Assembly: GCA_964459205.1 (NCBI GenBank) | Contig: CAYWKJ010000001.1 | Coordinates: forward strand, 1 to 64,000 | Reading direction: 5' to 3' | Length of the DNA: 64,000 nucleotides | Origin: JABJMC01 sp964459205 | Lineage (GTDB): Bacteria > Patescibacteriota > Gracilibacteria > UBA1369 > UBA12473 | Shown here: positions 1-8,007 of the stretch, one piece after another | How the letters are laid out: the number at the start of each line of letters is the position of its first letter | Position numbering within the stretch: the first letter of the stretch is position 1 | Notes under the pieces: model-generated | What the model was told of the DNA's origin: nothing | Database searches by the model: none | What the model saw: the letters and a program-made list of their open reading frames with translations, nothing else | Position numbers and translations under genes: made by a program

Positions 1-460
1 CCTCTTCGCAGTGATCCAAATAAAGTTTGCCATTTAAATGGTCGACTTCGTGTTGAATAATGCGGGCGTTAAATCCCTCAAAACTCATGGTTTGTTCCTG
101 GCCTTTTTCGTTTTCAAACACAATCGTGACTTCTTTGTGGCGCATGGTGTCGCCCCATTTTCCAGGCACACTTAAGCAACCTTCTTCCATTTTTACCATT
201 TTTTCAGATTTATATGTGATTTTGGGGTTTATTAAAACCAGGATGGCTTCGTTTTTTGTTTCGGGATTAATGCGGGCCACAGACAAAGCTAACGGAACTC
301 CGACTTGTGGTGCGGCTACCCCAACCCCATTGATGTCATACATGGTATCAATCATGTCTTTAATAAGTTTGCGTAATTTTTTATCGACCTTTTTTACAGG
401 CTTAGCAACCTCGCGGAGGAGGGGGTTGTCTTCTTTTTTGGGAATTTCTAAAACAGTCAT
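1..460 (-). CDS. def: Peptide deformylase, 3' end outside window
   Basis: Metal-dependent removal of the N-formyl group from nascent proteins. The visible 153 residues carry the three family motifs in order: GVGVAAPQVG near residue 45, EGCLSVPG (metal-binding Cys) near 93 and QHEVDHLNG (HEXXH metal site) near 136. The start ATG at 460 overlaps the stop of the upstream prfB in an ATGA, so the two are probably translationally coupled in one operon. Only the C-terminal tail is missing, beyond the window edge. Family assignment is secure from the motifs. Confidence 0.96.
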   Translation of the reverse strand, partial: MTVLEIPKKEDNPLLREVAKPVKKVDKKLRKLIKDMIDTMYDINGVGVAAPQVGVPLALSVARINPETKNEAILVLINPKITYKSEKMVKMEEGCLSVPGKWGDTMRHKEVTIVFENEKGQEQTMSFEGFNARIIQHEVDHLNGKLYLDHCEE

Positions 461-1557
461 TTTTTATGAGATTTAAGTGATCGCTCGATGAATAAATCCA
501 TCTCGTTAACGTCGCCGTCTAGAACTTTTTCGACTTGATTAGTCTCGTGATCAGTACGGTGATCCTTAACCATTTGATAAGGATGCATAACATACGAGCG
601 AATTTGGTTACCCCAAGATCCGTCAACATGTTCGCCTTTTATTTCACTAAGCTCGTCTAAGTGGTGCTGCTCTTTGAGGGCTACTAATTTAGAGGTTAGG
701 GCCTTGAGGGCTTGCTGCTTGTTTTGAAGCTGGCTGCGTTCGTTCTGGCATTGAGCTACTATTCCAGTAGGAATATGAGTGATACGAACCGCGGAATCAG
801 TGGTATTAACAGATTGGCCGCCATGGCCGCTAGCTCGATAAACATCTACTTTTAATTCTTCGTCTTTAATTTGTATTTCACCTTCTTCGATTTCTGGCAT
901 GACTTCTACCAAGCAAAAAGATGTTTCGCGAGTGTGCTTAATATTAAAAGGCGAAAGGCGGACTAAACGGTGCGCTCCAGCTTCTTCTTTTAAAAATCCG
1001 TATGTAAAGTCGCCCTCAATTCGGAGCGTGGCTGATTTGATGCCAGCTTCTTCGCCGTCGGAGCGATCAATTAGCTCAATTTTCCACTTTTTGCTTTCCG
1101 CGTAACGCGTGTACATGCGGAGCAACATTTCGGCCCAATCTTGAGCATCGGTGCCGCCAGCGCCAGAATGAATTGATAGTAAAACTGGTAGCTGATCATA
1201 TTTGCCATTTAAATAAAGTTGGATTTCTAATTTTTCAAAAGTTTTTTGAAGCTCAGCTGTTTTGTCTTTTAATTCTTGAAATTCTTCCTCATCTTTAACC
1301 TCGTTAATTACTCCTGATAATTCCTCCACGTATTTAACATCTTCTGCAAACTTGCCCCAGTCTTCTAGGGTGTTTTCGAGCAAGCCGTGCTCGCGGGAAA
1401 TTTTTTGGGCGTGTTTTTGGTCGTCCCAAAACCCGGGCTGACTCATTTCTTCGGCCAATTTATCACGACGTTTTTCAAGCTCCGGAAGGTCGAGAAACTT
1501 TTGGGCATCCTCAAGTTCTTTTTTGAGGGTTTTAATAGTATCTAATGTTTGTTGCAT
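457..1557 (-). CDS. prfB: Peptide chain release factor 2
   Basis: Class I release factor that hydrolyses peptidyl-tRNA at UGA and UAA. The 366-residue protein has the SPF codon-recognition tripeptide at residues 202-204, diagnostic of RF2 rather than RF1 (PxT), and the catalytic GGQ at 246-248. The N-terminal region is an acidic, helical domain as usual. It reads in a single frame from ATG, so the autoregulatory in-frame UGA frameshift near codon 25 found in many prfB genes is absent. Its presence, and genes ending in TGA (the flippase at 3119-3121), argue that UGA is a normal stop here. It overlaps def by 4 nt. Confidence 0.97.
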   Translation of the reverse strand: MQQTLDTIKTLKKELEDAQKFLDLPELEKRRDKLAEEMSQPGFWDDQKHAQKISREHGLLENTLEDWGKFAEDVKYVEELSGVINEVKDEEEFQELKDKTAELQKTFEKLEIQLYLNGKYDQLPVLLSIHSGAGGTDAQDWAEMLLRMYTRYAESKKWKIELIDRSDGEEAGIKSATLRIEGDFTYGFLKEEAGAHRLVRLSPFNIKHTRETSFCLVEVMPEIEEGEIQIKDEELKVDVYRASGHGGQSVNTTDSAVRITHIPTGIVAQCQNERSQLQNKQQALKALTSKLVALKEQHHLDELSEIKGEHVDGSWGNQIRSYVMHPYQMVKDHRTDHETNQVEKVLDGDVNEMDLFIERSLKSHKK

Positions 1558-1636
1558 GGGCTTAGCTTAAAGGAGGGCGCGTAGAGACTCAAGTTGACTT
1601 CTGATTTAAAATGATTTCAGGTATTCTGTGTGGGCT

Positions 1637-3121
1637 ATGACTATGGCTCGCAAAATATTGTCGAACACTTTTATCCAGGTGGCTGGAAAAATTATTGGCG
1701 CCCTAATAAGCGTGGCAATTGTTAAGCTGATTACGAACTTTTTGGGCGTGGAAGGATATGGGCAATATGTAGCGATTTTTGAATTTTTGGCATTTTTTGG
1801 GATTGCGGCTGATTTAGGCTTGTTTACCATTGCGGTTCGAGAAATGGCTAAGGATGAAAAGAAAACTGATTTTATCATTGGGAACATTCTAAGTTTGCGC
1901 TTTATTTTGTCAGTTTCGACTATGAGTTTGGCGATTTTGGCGGCTTTTTTGATTCCACAATACGGCGGGACTTATATTCCGGTCGGGGTAGCAATTGCTT
2001 CTTTGTCTGTGTTTTTGTCTTTAATGTACGGAACGGTTTCGAGTGTTTTGCAGGTTAATTTAAAGATGCAATACCCCACGATTGGATTGATTGCCGGCAA
2101 GGTGATCAGTTTTTCCTACATGCTTTACGTGGTTTATTACGCTTTTACCGAGCCGTCCGCACAGGCGTTTTATCATCTTTTATGGGCGGGGATTTTTGGA
2201 AACTTAGTGATGTTTGTAATTACTTATTTTTACGCGTCACGTTACGCCAAAATTTGGTTTCGGTTTGATTTTGATTACTGGAAAGACACTGTTTGGAAAG
2301 CGCTTCCGTATGGAATTGCCTTGATCTTGAACATGTTTTATTTCCGTATTGATTCGATCTTACTACTCCTCATGAAGGGGCCGGAAGAAGTTGGGCTATA
2401 TGGAGTGCCAATGCGGATTTTGGATATTCTTTCGATTATTCCAATTTATTTTATGAACTCTGTTTTGCCCACTTTAACTAGGCAAATTAAGGCTTCTAAA
2501 GAGCGGGCCGTGGCCACTATTCAGCATGCTTTTGATTTTTTGATAGCCATGGCTATGCCAATTGTGGTGGGGGCGCAGGTGCTGGCTTATCCGCTTATAT
2601 TTATTATTAGTAGTCCTGAGTTTTTAAGCCGAATGAGTGAAGGTTTTTATGGGTCAGATCTTGCTTTACGAATTTTGGTTTTTGCGATGTTCTTTGCTTT
2701 TTTAAGTACAATTTTTACATTTACTTTGATTGCAATTGGGTACCAAGGAAAGTTGCTTTACATTAGCGCGACTGGGGCCTTGTTTAATATAATTGCAAAC
2801 CTGTTAGTGATTCCGACTTGGGGGTTCCGCGGAGCAGCTTTCACTAGTGTTTTGAGTGAAATAATAATTGTGATTTTAGCGGCGATTATGCTTAAGAAAT
2901 ACTTTGATTATCGGCTTAAGCTTGGAGGGGCCTTTAAGATTGTTTTATCAGCTTTGGTGATGGGCGTGGTGGTTTATGTTTTGCGTGATCCGCTTTATGC
3001 GCGAATTGAGAACTTTAACTTTGTGGTGCTAGTTCCGTTGGGGGCGCTTGTTTATGCCGTAATGTTGTGGTTGACTGGAGTTGTTAGCAAGGAACGCCTT
3101 GCTCTTTTAAGAAGCAAATGA
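1637..3121 (+). CDS. Polysaccharide/lipid flippase, MATE-like (MOP superfamily)
   Basis: Very hydrophobic protein of about 494 residues with roughly 12-14 membrane segments and a basic N-terminus, the pattern of Wzx-type oligosaccharide flippases and MurJ-like lipid II flippases. I take ATG 1637 (or ATG 1643) as start rather than the in-frame GTG at 1628, because GTG has no ribosome-binding site and both ATGs are close. The stop TGA overlaps the start of murL (ATGA), so flippase, murL and murD2 form one operon. That context suggests a cell-envelope precursor as cargo, but the sequence alone does not separate a lipid II flippase from an exopolysaccharide flippase. Confidence 0.85.
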   Translation: MTMARKILSNTFIQVAGKIIGALISVAIVKLITNFLGVEGYGQYVAIFEFLAFFGIAADLGLFTIAVREMAKDEKKTDFIIGNILSLRFILSVSTMSLAILAAFLIPQYGGTYIPVGVAIASLSVFLSLMYGTVSSVLQVNLKMQYPTIGLIAGKVISFSYMLYVVYYAFTEPSAQAFYHLLWAGIFGNLVMFVITYFYASRYAKIWFRFDFDYWKDTVWKALPYGIALILNMFYFRIDSILLLLMKGPEEVGLYGVPMRILDILSIIPIYFMNSVLPTLTRQIKASKERAVATIQHAFDFLIAMAMPIVVGAQVLAYPLIFIISSPEFLSRMSEGFYGSDLALRILVFAMFFAFLSTIFTFTLIAIGYQGKLLYISATGALFNIIANLLVIPTWGFRGAAFTSVLSEIIIVILAAIMLKKYFDYRLKLGGAFKIVLSALVMGVVVYVLRDPLYARIENFNFVVLVPLGALVYAVMLWLTGVVSKERLALLRSK

Positions 3122-4374
3122 TGAAGACTTTTTATTTTGAAAAATATACTTACGACCCAGAGAATGGGGTGGCTCGGTTTCATTACTCGTATGACCGAGA
3201 GCTTTATTTTGAAGAAGTTTTGGAATTTGAAAAAACCGAGACCGAAATTGAACCAGTATTGTTTCATTTACATTTGGCCCTGGGCATTAGTTATTATAAG
3301 GCTTACCTGGCGCCAGAAATTAAAGTTAAATCTGGGCAATTATCACGCGCCCAGGCGGAGTTTTGGGATACGGTTTACACCAAAGGCTTGGGAGAGTTTT
3401 TCTACCAAAATAAAATTGATTTTAATGGATTGGTGAGGTTTCCGTATGGAGACAAAGAGCCTGAAACAGCTACAGAGATTGGCGCAAAAGATCGCGCCTT
3501 GGTCCCACTTGGTGGAGGCAAAGATTCGTTAGTAACTGCCGGGATTTTACAGGAGAAAGGAATTGATTTTGACGTGTTTACGTTGGGCTCTTATCCAATG
3601 ATTGAAGAGCAAATTCGAGCTATGCAAAAACCTCATCATCTAATTAAGCGCACCATTGACCCACAACTTTTAGAGGAGAATAAAAAGGATGCCTTAAATG
3701 GGCATGTTCCGATTTCAATGATTTATGCTTTTACGGCACTGCTTACGGCGGTGGCGCAGGGGCATAAGTACATTGTGCTTTCTAATGAACATAGTTCTAA
3801 TTATGGAAACGTTGAATACTTGGGAGAACAAGTTAATCATCAGTGGAGTAAGAGCTTGGAGTTTGAGAAAATGTTTAATAAATATGTACGGAAATTTGTG
3901 GCCGCGGATGTGTACTTTTTTAGTTTATTGCGCCCCATGTATGAGATTAAAATTGCAGAAAAATTCGCAACCATGGAATCTTGTTTGAATGTTTTTACGA
4001 GTTGTAATACGAACTTTAAAATCGCCGGACCAGGCCAAGATAAATGGTGCCTTAAATGTGCTAAATGTGCGTTTGTTTTTGCAATTTTGGCGCCGTTTGT
4101 GGCTAAGGAAAAGTTGGTGGCTGCTTTTGGCGGAAACTTATTTGCGGACGAAAACTTGTGGCCAATTTATGAAGAACTTCTTGGCGTGGGTGAAGTGAAG
4201 CCTTTTGATTGTGTAGGGACTCCTGATGAGGTTAAAAAAGCCATGGAAATGGCGCGTGAAGCGTATACCGGTGATGTTGTGATGGACAAGTTTGTGGCCT
4301 TAAATTTGCCGCCAGTTGAGGTGGATGTTTTTTCTATTTCTAATGAAAATATAATTCCTGATGGATTTAAATAA
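3118..4374 (+). CDS. murL: MurL-like UDP-MurNAc-L-Ala-L-Glu epimerase
   Basis: Family known from Xanthomonas, where MurL epimerises the terminal L-Glu of UDP-MurNAc-L-Ala-L-Glu to D-Glu after MurD2 has added L-Glu, replacing the MurI/MurD route. This 418-residue protein has the PP-loop-like ATP-binding motif GGGKDS at residues 132-137 and a Cys cluster KWCLKCAKC near residue 310. Assignment rests on recognising this overall pattern plus the immediate overlap (14 nt) with a MurD-type ligase, the arrangement expected for the MurD2-MurL pathway. It overlaps the flippase by 4 nt upstream. Substrate is inferred, not proven. Confidence 0.8.
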   Translation: MMKTFYFEKYTYDPENGVARFHYSYDRELYFEEVLEFEKTETEIEPVLFHLHLALGISYYKAYLAPEIKVKSGQLSRAQAEFWDTVYTKGLGEFFYQNKIDFNGLVRFPYGDKEPETATEIGAKDRALVPLGGGKDSLVTAGILQEKGIDFDVFTLGSYPMIEEQIRAMQKPHHLIKRTIDPQLLEENKKDALNGHVPISMIYAFTALLTAVAQGHKYIVLSNEHSSNYGNVEYLGEQVNHQWSKSLEFEKMFNKYVRKFVAADVYFFSLLRPMYEIKIAEKFATMESCLNVFTSCNTNFKIAGPGQDKWCLKCAKCAFVFAILAPFVAKEKLVAAFGGNLFADENLWPIYEELLGVGEVKPFDCVGTPDEVKKAMEMAREAYTGDVVMDKFVALNLPPVEVDVFSISNENIIPDGFK

Positions 4375-5551
4375 TCAAAAAGTTTTGGTGCTAGGAATGG
4401 GGCGAGAGGGGACAGCGACAGCTGAATATTTAGCTGCTAAATATCCGGATTGCGAAGTTACGACTGCGGATCAAAAAGATCCTGAAAACTATCCTAGTTC
4501 GCTGGCAGAATGGGATTTAGTTTTTGTTTCTCCGGGCATTCCGCCGCATGAACCATTGCTAAAAACTGCTAAAAAAATTACTACGGCGACGAATTTGTTT
4601 TTGGATGATTGCCAAGGAAAAGTCGTAGCAATAACAGGCTCAAAAGGGAAAAGCACAACTGCAAGCTTGATTCATGCGATGCTGCCTGGATCGCATTTGG
4701 TTGGTAACATTGGAACGGCGGCGTTAGGAATTTTGAAAGATCATAATGACGAGGGGGATGTTTTTGTTTTTGAAATGTCTAGCGCGCAGGCGAGTCGGCT
4801 TGTGAAGGGTCCGGATGTGGCTGTAATTTTAAATTTATTCCCAGAGCATTTGGATTATCACGGGAGTGAAGAGGATTACTATGCGTCCAAATTACAGATT
4901 ACAATGACGCAAAAAGAGGATGATGTGGTGATTTTTAATTCAAAAATCGCAGATCGCGTGGAGGGGAGTAGGGCTCAAAAAATGACCTGGGGAGAGGAGG
5001 AAATTTCAGAAAACATCCCTTTAATTGGCGAGCATAATAAAAAAAACATTCGCGCGGCCATGATGGCGGCACAAGTTGTGGGCGGAGAGGATATTAAAAA
5101 TGGATTGAAAAACTTTAAACCATTGGAGCATCGGCTAGAGTTTGTGACTGAGATTAATGGTGTGAAATTTTATAATGATTCAATTTCGACCGCTCCGGAG
5201 GCAACAATCGCTGCCTTGGAGGCCCTAGGACAGGTTGGAGTTTTGATTTTAGGAGGATTGGATCGCGGGTATAAGTTTGATGAGCTCGCATTAAAAATTA
5301 AAGAAAAAGGAGTTCAAAATTTAGTTCTATTTCCAGAAACCAGCGTAAAAATTAAGACTGCTTTGGGCAAATTTGAAGGCGAAATTCTGGAAACAGAATC
5401 TATGGAAGAAGCTGTGGCTTGGGCGCAAGAAAAAACAACTCCAGGCACTTGTTGCGTGCTCTCACCAGGAGCCCCAAGTTACAATTTGTATAAGAATTTT
5501 GAAGAGAGAGGAAAGGCGTTTAAATCTTCTCTAAAATCTCTCGGCCATTAG
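4361..5551 (+). CDS. murD2: MurD-type amino-acid ligase, probably MurD2 (L-Glu adding)
   Basis: Mur ligase that joins glutamate to UDP-MurNAc-L-Ala with ATP. An N-terminal Rossmann-like nucleotide-sugar domain (VLVLGMGREG, residues 8-17) is followed by the ATP-binding P-loop ITGSKGKSTT at 91-100, a central FEMSSAQ motif and a C-terminal domain with NDSISTAPEA. At 396 residues it is slightly shorter than ordinary MurD (about 440). It starts inside the end of murL. Because the partner is MurL-like, I infer L-Glu specificity (MurD2) rather than D-Glu, but ligase family membership itself is the secure part. The 3' end overlaps the convergent amidohydrolase by 32 nt. Confidence 0.85.
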   Translation: MDLNNQKVLVLGMGREGTATAEYLAAKYPDCEVTTADQKDPENYPSSLAEWDLVFVSPGIPPHEPLLKTAKKITTATNLFLDDCQGKVVAITGSKGKSTTASLIHAMLPGSHLVGNIGTAALGILKDHNDEGDVFVFEMSSAQASRLVKGPDVAVILNLFPEHLDYHGSEEDYYASKLQITMTQKEDDVVIFNSKIADRVEGSRAQKMTWGEEEISENIPLIGEHNKKNIRAAMMAAQVVGGEDIKNGLKNFKPLEHRLEFVTEINGVKFYNDSISTAPEATIAALEALGQVGVLILGGLDRGYKFDELALKIKEKGVQNLVLFPETSVKIKTALGKFEGEILETESMEEAVAWAQEKTTPGTCCVLSPGAPSYNLYKNFEERGKAFKSSLKSLGH

Positions 5552-6491
5552 TTGTCGCGATTTTAACGAGCTCTTCCACGTCGTAATAACGGCAGCTTTC
5601 GATCAAGAATAGAAGCTCTTCGAACACGTCGCCATCAATAAATGGGCAGAAGTAATCGTGAACATTATCGACGCCAAGGGCCACTTTTACGCCGGCTTCG
5701 ACTAACTGCGGAACGGGAGCAATTGAGTTGTGAACCGGGGCCATTTTGTCGCGCATTTGTACGCCGTCGATCATCGAGCGTGGGCAAACCACTACTGGCA
5801 TTTCGGCTTCTTTTATAAGCTTGATTACCTCGTGCATGTAATCGTCTTTTTGGGCGGCGAGCGAGCAGCAGTGAATCGCGTTTACGCGGCCTTGTAGGCC
5901 GTGCTCAATGACTTTGCGAGCGAGGAGTTCTGTGTCTTTTTCGTCGGGATCGTTGTTTTGGTCAATGTGGACGTCGACAGTCTTGTTGTGTTTTTTGGCC
6001 ATTTCAAAAATGTAATCCAAATGTTCGGCCTGATTAGGTCTGTCGCGAGAGGGGAGGCCGCCGAGGACATCCACAAATGGGGCCGCTTTTTCGATCCATT
6101 CTTGGGCCTCGGGGTTCATGGCACCTTCTAGGACTTGTGAACAGATTTGGATGTCGATGCGGTCTTTGTATTTTTCCTTAACTTCGAGGGCGGCCTCAAC
6201 GCACATCATCCCAACTGTGTTATCTACATCGATGTTGGTGCGCGTTAAGGTGCAGCCTTGGGCAATCATTCGTTCAGCGCTTAGGGAAATTCGTTTCACC
6301 AATCCCTCATGCGTGTATTTTTCTTTAATTTGTTTCCATAAATCCCATTTCACCTCCATGGAATCTAAGGTCATTTGTAAGGTTTCGGGGGAGATGACAT
6401 AAGCTTTGTCAAAATGAGCGTGACAAGATACAAGTCCACCATTTTTAGCGATTTTTTCGCGGAGTAAAGCGTGAAGATCCCAAGGTTCCAT
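5520..6491 (-). CDS. Amidohydrolase, cytosine-deaminase-like
   Basis: Metal-dependent hydrolase of the amidohydrolase superfamily, 323 residues. Visible ligands in order: SCHAHFDKAY near residue 23 (HxH), VDVHIDQN near 170, NAIHCCSL near 207, and LGVDNVHDYFCPF near 272 with the conserved Asp. This spacing and the terminal GVDNVHD/FCPF pattern most resemble the CodA cytosine deaminase branch. Substrate cannot be read from sequence. It lies 3 nt downstream of the ArgH-like gene on the same strand, so the two are probably co-transcribed and may act in one nitrogen-compound salvage step. Confidence 0.75.
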   Translation of the reverse strand: MEPWDLHALLREKIAKNGGLVSCHAHFDKAYVISPETLQMTLDSMEVKWDLWKQIKEKYTHEGLVKRISLSAERMIAQGCTLTRTNIDVDNTVGMMCVEAALEVKEKYKDRIDIQICSQVLEGAMNPEAQEWIEKAAPFVDVLGGLPSRDRPNQAEHLDYIFEMAKKHNKTVDVHIDQNNDPDEKDTELLARKVIEHGLQGRVNAIHCCSLAAQKDDYMHEVIKLIKEAEMPVVVCPRSMIDGVQMRDKMAPVHNSIAPVPQLVEAGVKVALGVDNVHDYFCPFIDGDVFEELLFLIESCRYYDVEELVKIATTNGREILEKI

Positions 6492-6494
6492 AGT

Positions 6495-7844
6495 TTAAGT
6501 GTTCATTAAAGTATTAATTTCCTTTTCAATGCGGTCGATGCCGAGATTTCCGGTACCTCCCTGATGGGTGGACATTTCTAGCCAGCGGTTAATGTCTTCC
6601 TCCGTAACATTTATTTTATCAATATTAGCCCCAATTTCGCGGTACGCATCGCGGAACGTCATGCCCTCTTTTACCCTTTCAAAAGCCTTATGTGCGGCAA
6701 ACAGCCCCGGACAACTAAGCATGGATTTTGTAAGGATTTCCGTGTTTGGTTCGATATTATCTAAAATCACTCCCATGGCCTCAAGTGACATTTCTGTGTA
6801 GCGCATGCCAAGGAAAAGCGGTCGTTTGATTTCTTGCCCATCTCGGTGATATCCAGAAATTTTGTTCATAATATTTAAAGTAACTTCGTTGCGACAGGCC
6901 AGCACGGTGGCAGTGCGTCCCCGAATGAGCTCACCAACATCAAGATTCTTTTTTTGCGGCATAATCGACGAGCCAGTAGAAATTGAATCGTCCATCAAGA
7001 AAAACTGGAATTCCTGGGTCGTGAAGAACAATAAATCACAAGCCAAGCGATTCAAGGTAAGCATAATTTGTGAGCAAGCCTCCAAAACAAGGCCTTCGAT
7101 TTTCCCGCGAGAATTGTGGCAGTAAATTACATTGTTTTGAGTTTTTTTAAATCCAATTTCTTTACTTAGCCAATCGCGATCAAAATCAAAAGGAGATCCG
7201 TATCCCGCTCCTGACCCAAGTGGGTTTTGATCTACAATTTGGTCGTTAATAGCGATTAATAATTTGGCATCGTCCATGAGGCTCTCGGTGAAAGCCATAA
7301 TCCAAGACCCCACAGTTGTTGGCATGGCTTTTTGCATGTGAGTGTAGCCAGGCATAGCCACCATTTCGTATTGTTTAGCAAATTCCACGCATTTAGTGGC
7401 TAGCGCTAATACTTGCTCCTGGATAATTTTAGATTTTCTTTTCAAAAACCAACGCATCATTACTAAAACTTGATCATTTCGGGATCGCCCAGTGTGGATT
7501 TTTTTGCCAGTATCACCTAGCCTTTCTATTAAATAGTCTTCAATTTTGGTGTGAGAGTCTTCGTCTTCAACTTTTAGCTGAAATTTTCCTTTTTCATAAA
7601 GTTCCAAAATTTCGTCTAATCCCTTTTCAAGTTGGGCTAATTCTTCGGTGGTAATTAAGTCATGTCTTTCGAGTAAGCGAGCGTAACAACGGGAGCACCA
7701 AATATCATCAGGGATCATTTCTTGGTCATAAATGATGTCTTCGCCAGCGTTGTATTCTTCGACTGTTTTGTTTAAAGAGACTTCTTTGTTTTTAAACCAA
7801 ATCTTCCGTTTGACGGTTTGGTCGGAATCTTTAGGGTCGCTCAT
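6495..7844 (-). CDS. Argininosuccinate-lyase-like protein (fumarase/aspartase superfamily)
   Basis: 449 residues. Superfamily hallmarks are present: HTGRSRNDQV near residue 138, GYTHMQKAMP near 183, NPLGSGAGYG near 228 and the mobile catalytic loop GSSIMPQKKN near 299 with its Ser. Departures from typical ArgH are visible: the loop ends KKNLD rather than KxNP, and the N-terminal FDxS...HAxML region is replaced by a divergent segment with WCSRCYARLL. No other arginine-biosynthesis gene is nearby; the partner is a cytosine-deaminase-like amidohydrolase. It may therefore cleave a related C-N substrate instead of argininosuccinate. Confidence 0.8.
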   Translation of the reverse strand: MSDPKDSDQTVKRKIWFKNKEVSLNKTVEEYNAGEDIIYDQEMIPDDIWCSRCYARLLERHDLITTEELAQLEKGLDEILELYEKGKFQLKVEDEDSHTKIEDYLIERLGDTGKKIHTGRSRNDQVLVMMRWFLKRKSKIIQEQVLALATKCVEFAKQYEMVAMPGYTHMQKAMPTTVGSWIMAFTESLMDDAKLLIAINDQIVDQNPLGSGAGYGSPFDFDRDWLSKEIGFKKTQNNVIYCHNSRGKIEGLVLEACSQIMLTLNRLACDLLFFTTQEFQFFLMDDSISTGSSIMPQKKNLDVGELIRGRTATVLACRNEVTLNIMNKISGYHRDGQEIKRPLFLGMRYTEMSLEAMGVILDNIEPNTEILTKSMLSCPGLFAAHKAFERVKEGMTFRDAYREIGANIDKINVTEEDINRWLEMSTHQGGTGNLGIDRIEKEINTLMNT

Positions 7845-7919
7845 TTTTGAGGTTGTTAGGGGCCTTATTAAATTGTTCGTATTGTAGGGGCTAAACGCAG
7901 AGCTTTCAATGGTGCTTGA

Positions 7920-7948
7920 TTGCTTAATTTTGTGTTTTTTGGTATAAT
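7920..7948 (+). promoter_or_regulatory. Sigma70-type promoter for RNase J gene
   Basis: TTGCTT at 7920-7925, a 17-nt spacer and a consensus TATAAT at 7943-7948, followed by about 55 nt of leader before the RNase J ATG at 8008. Confidence 0.7.
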
Positions 7949-8007
7949 AAGGGTGTCACGAATGGGGGAATAAGTGAATTATAGAATTAAAAAGATTAAA
8001 AATTTAA

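Noticed and set aside
457..1557. Programmed frameshift in prfB
   Set aside because: The gene reads in one frame from ATG with no in-frame TGA near codon 25.
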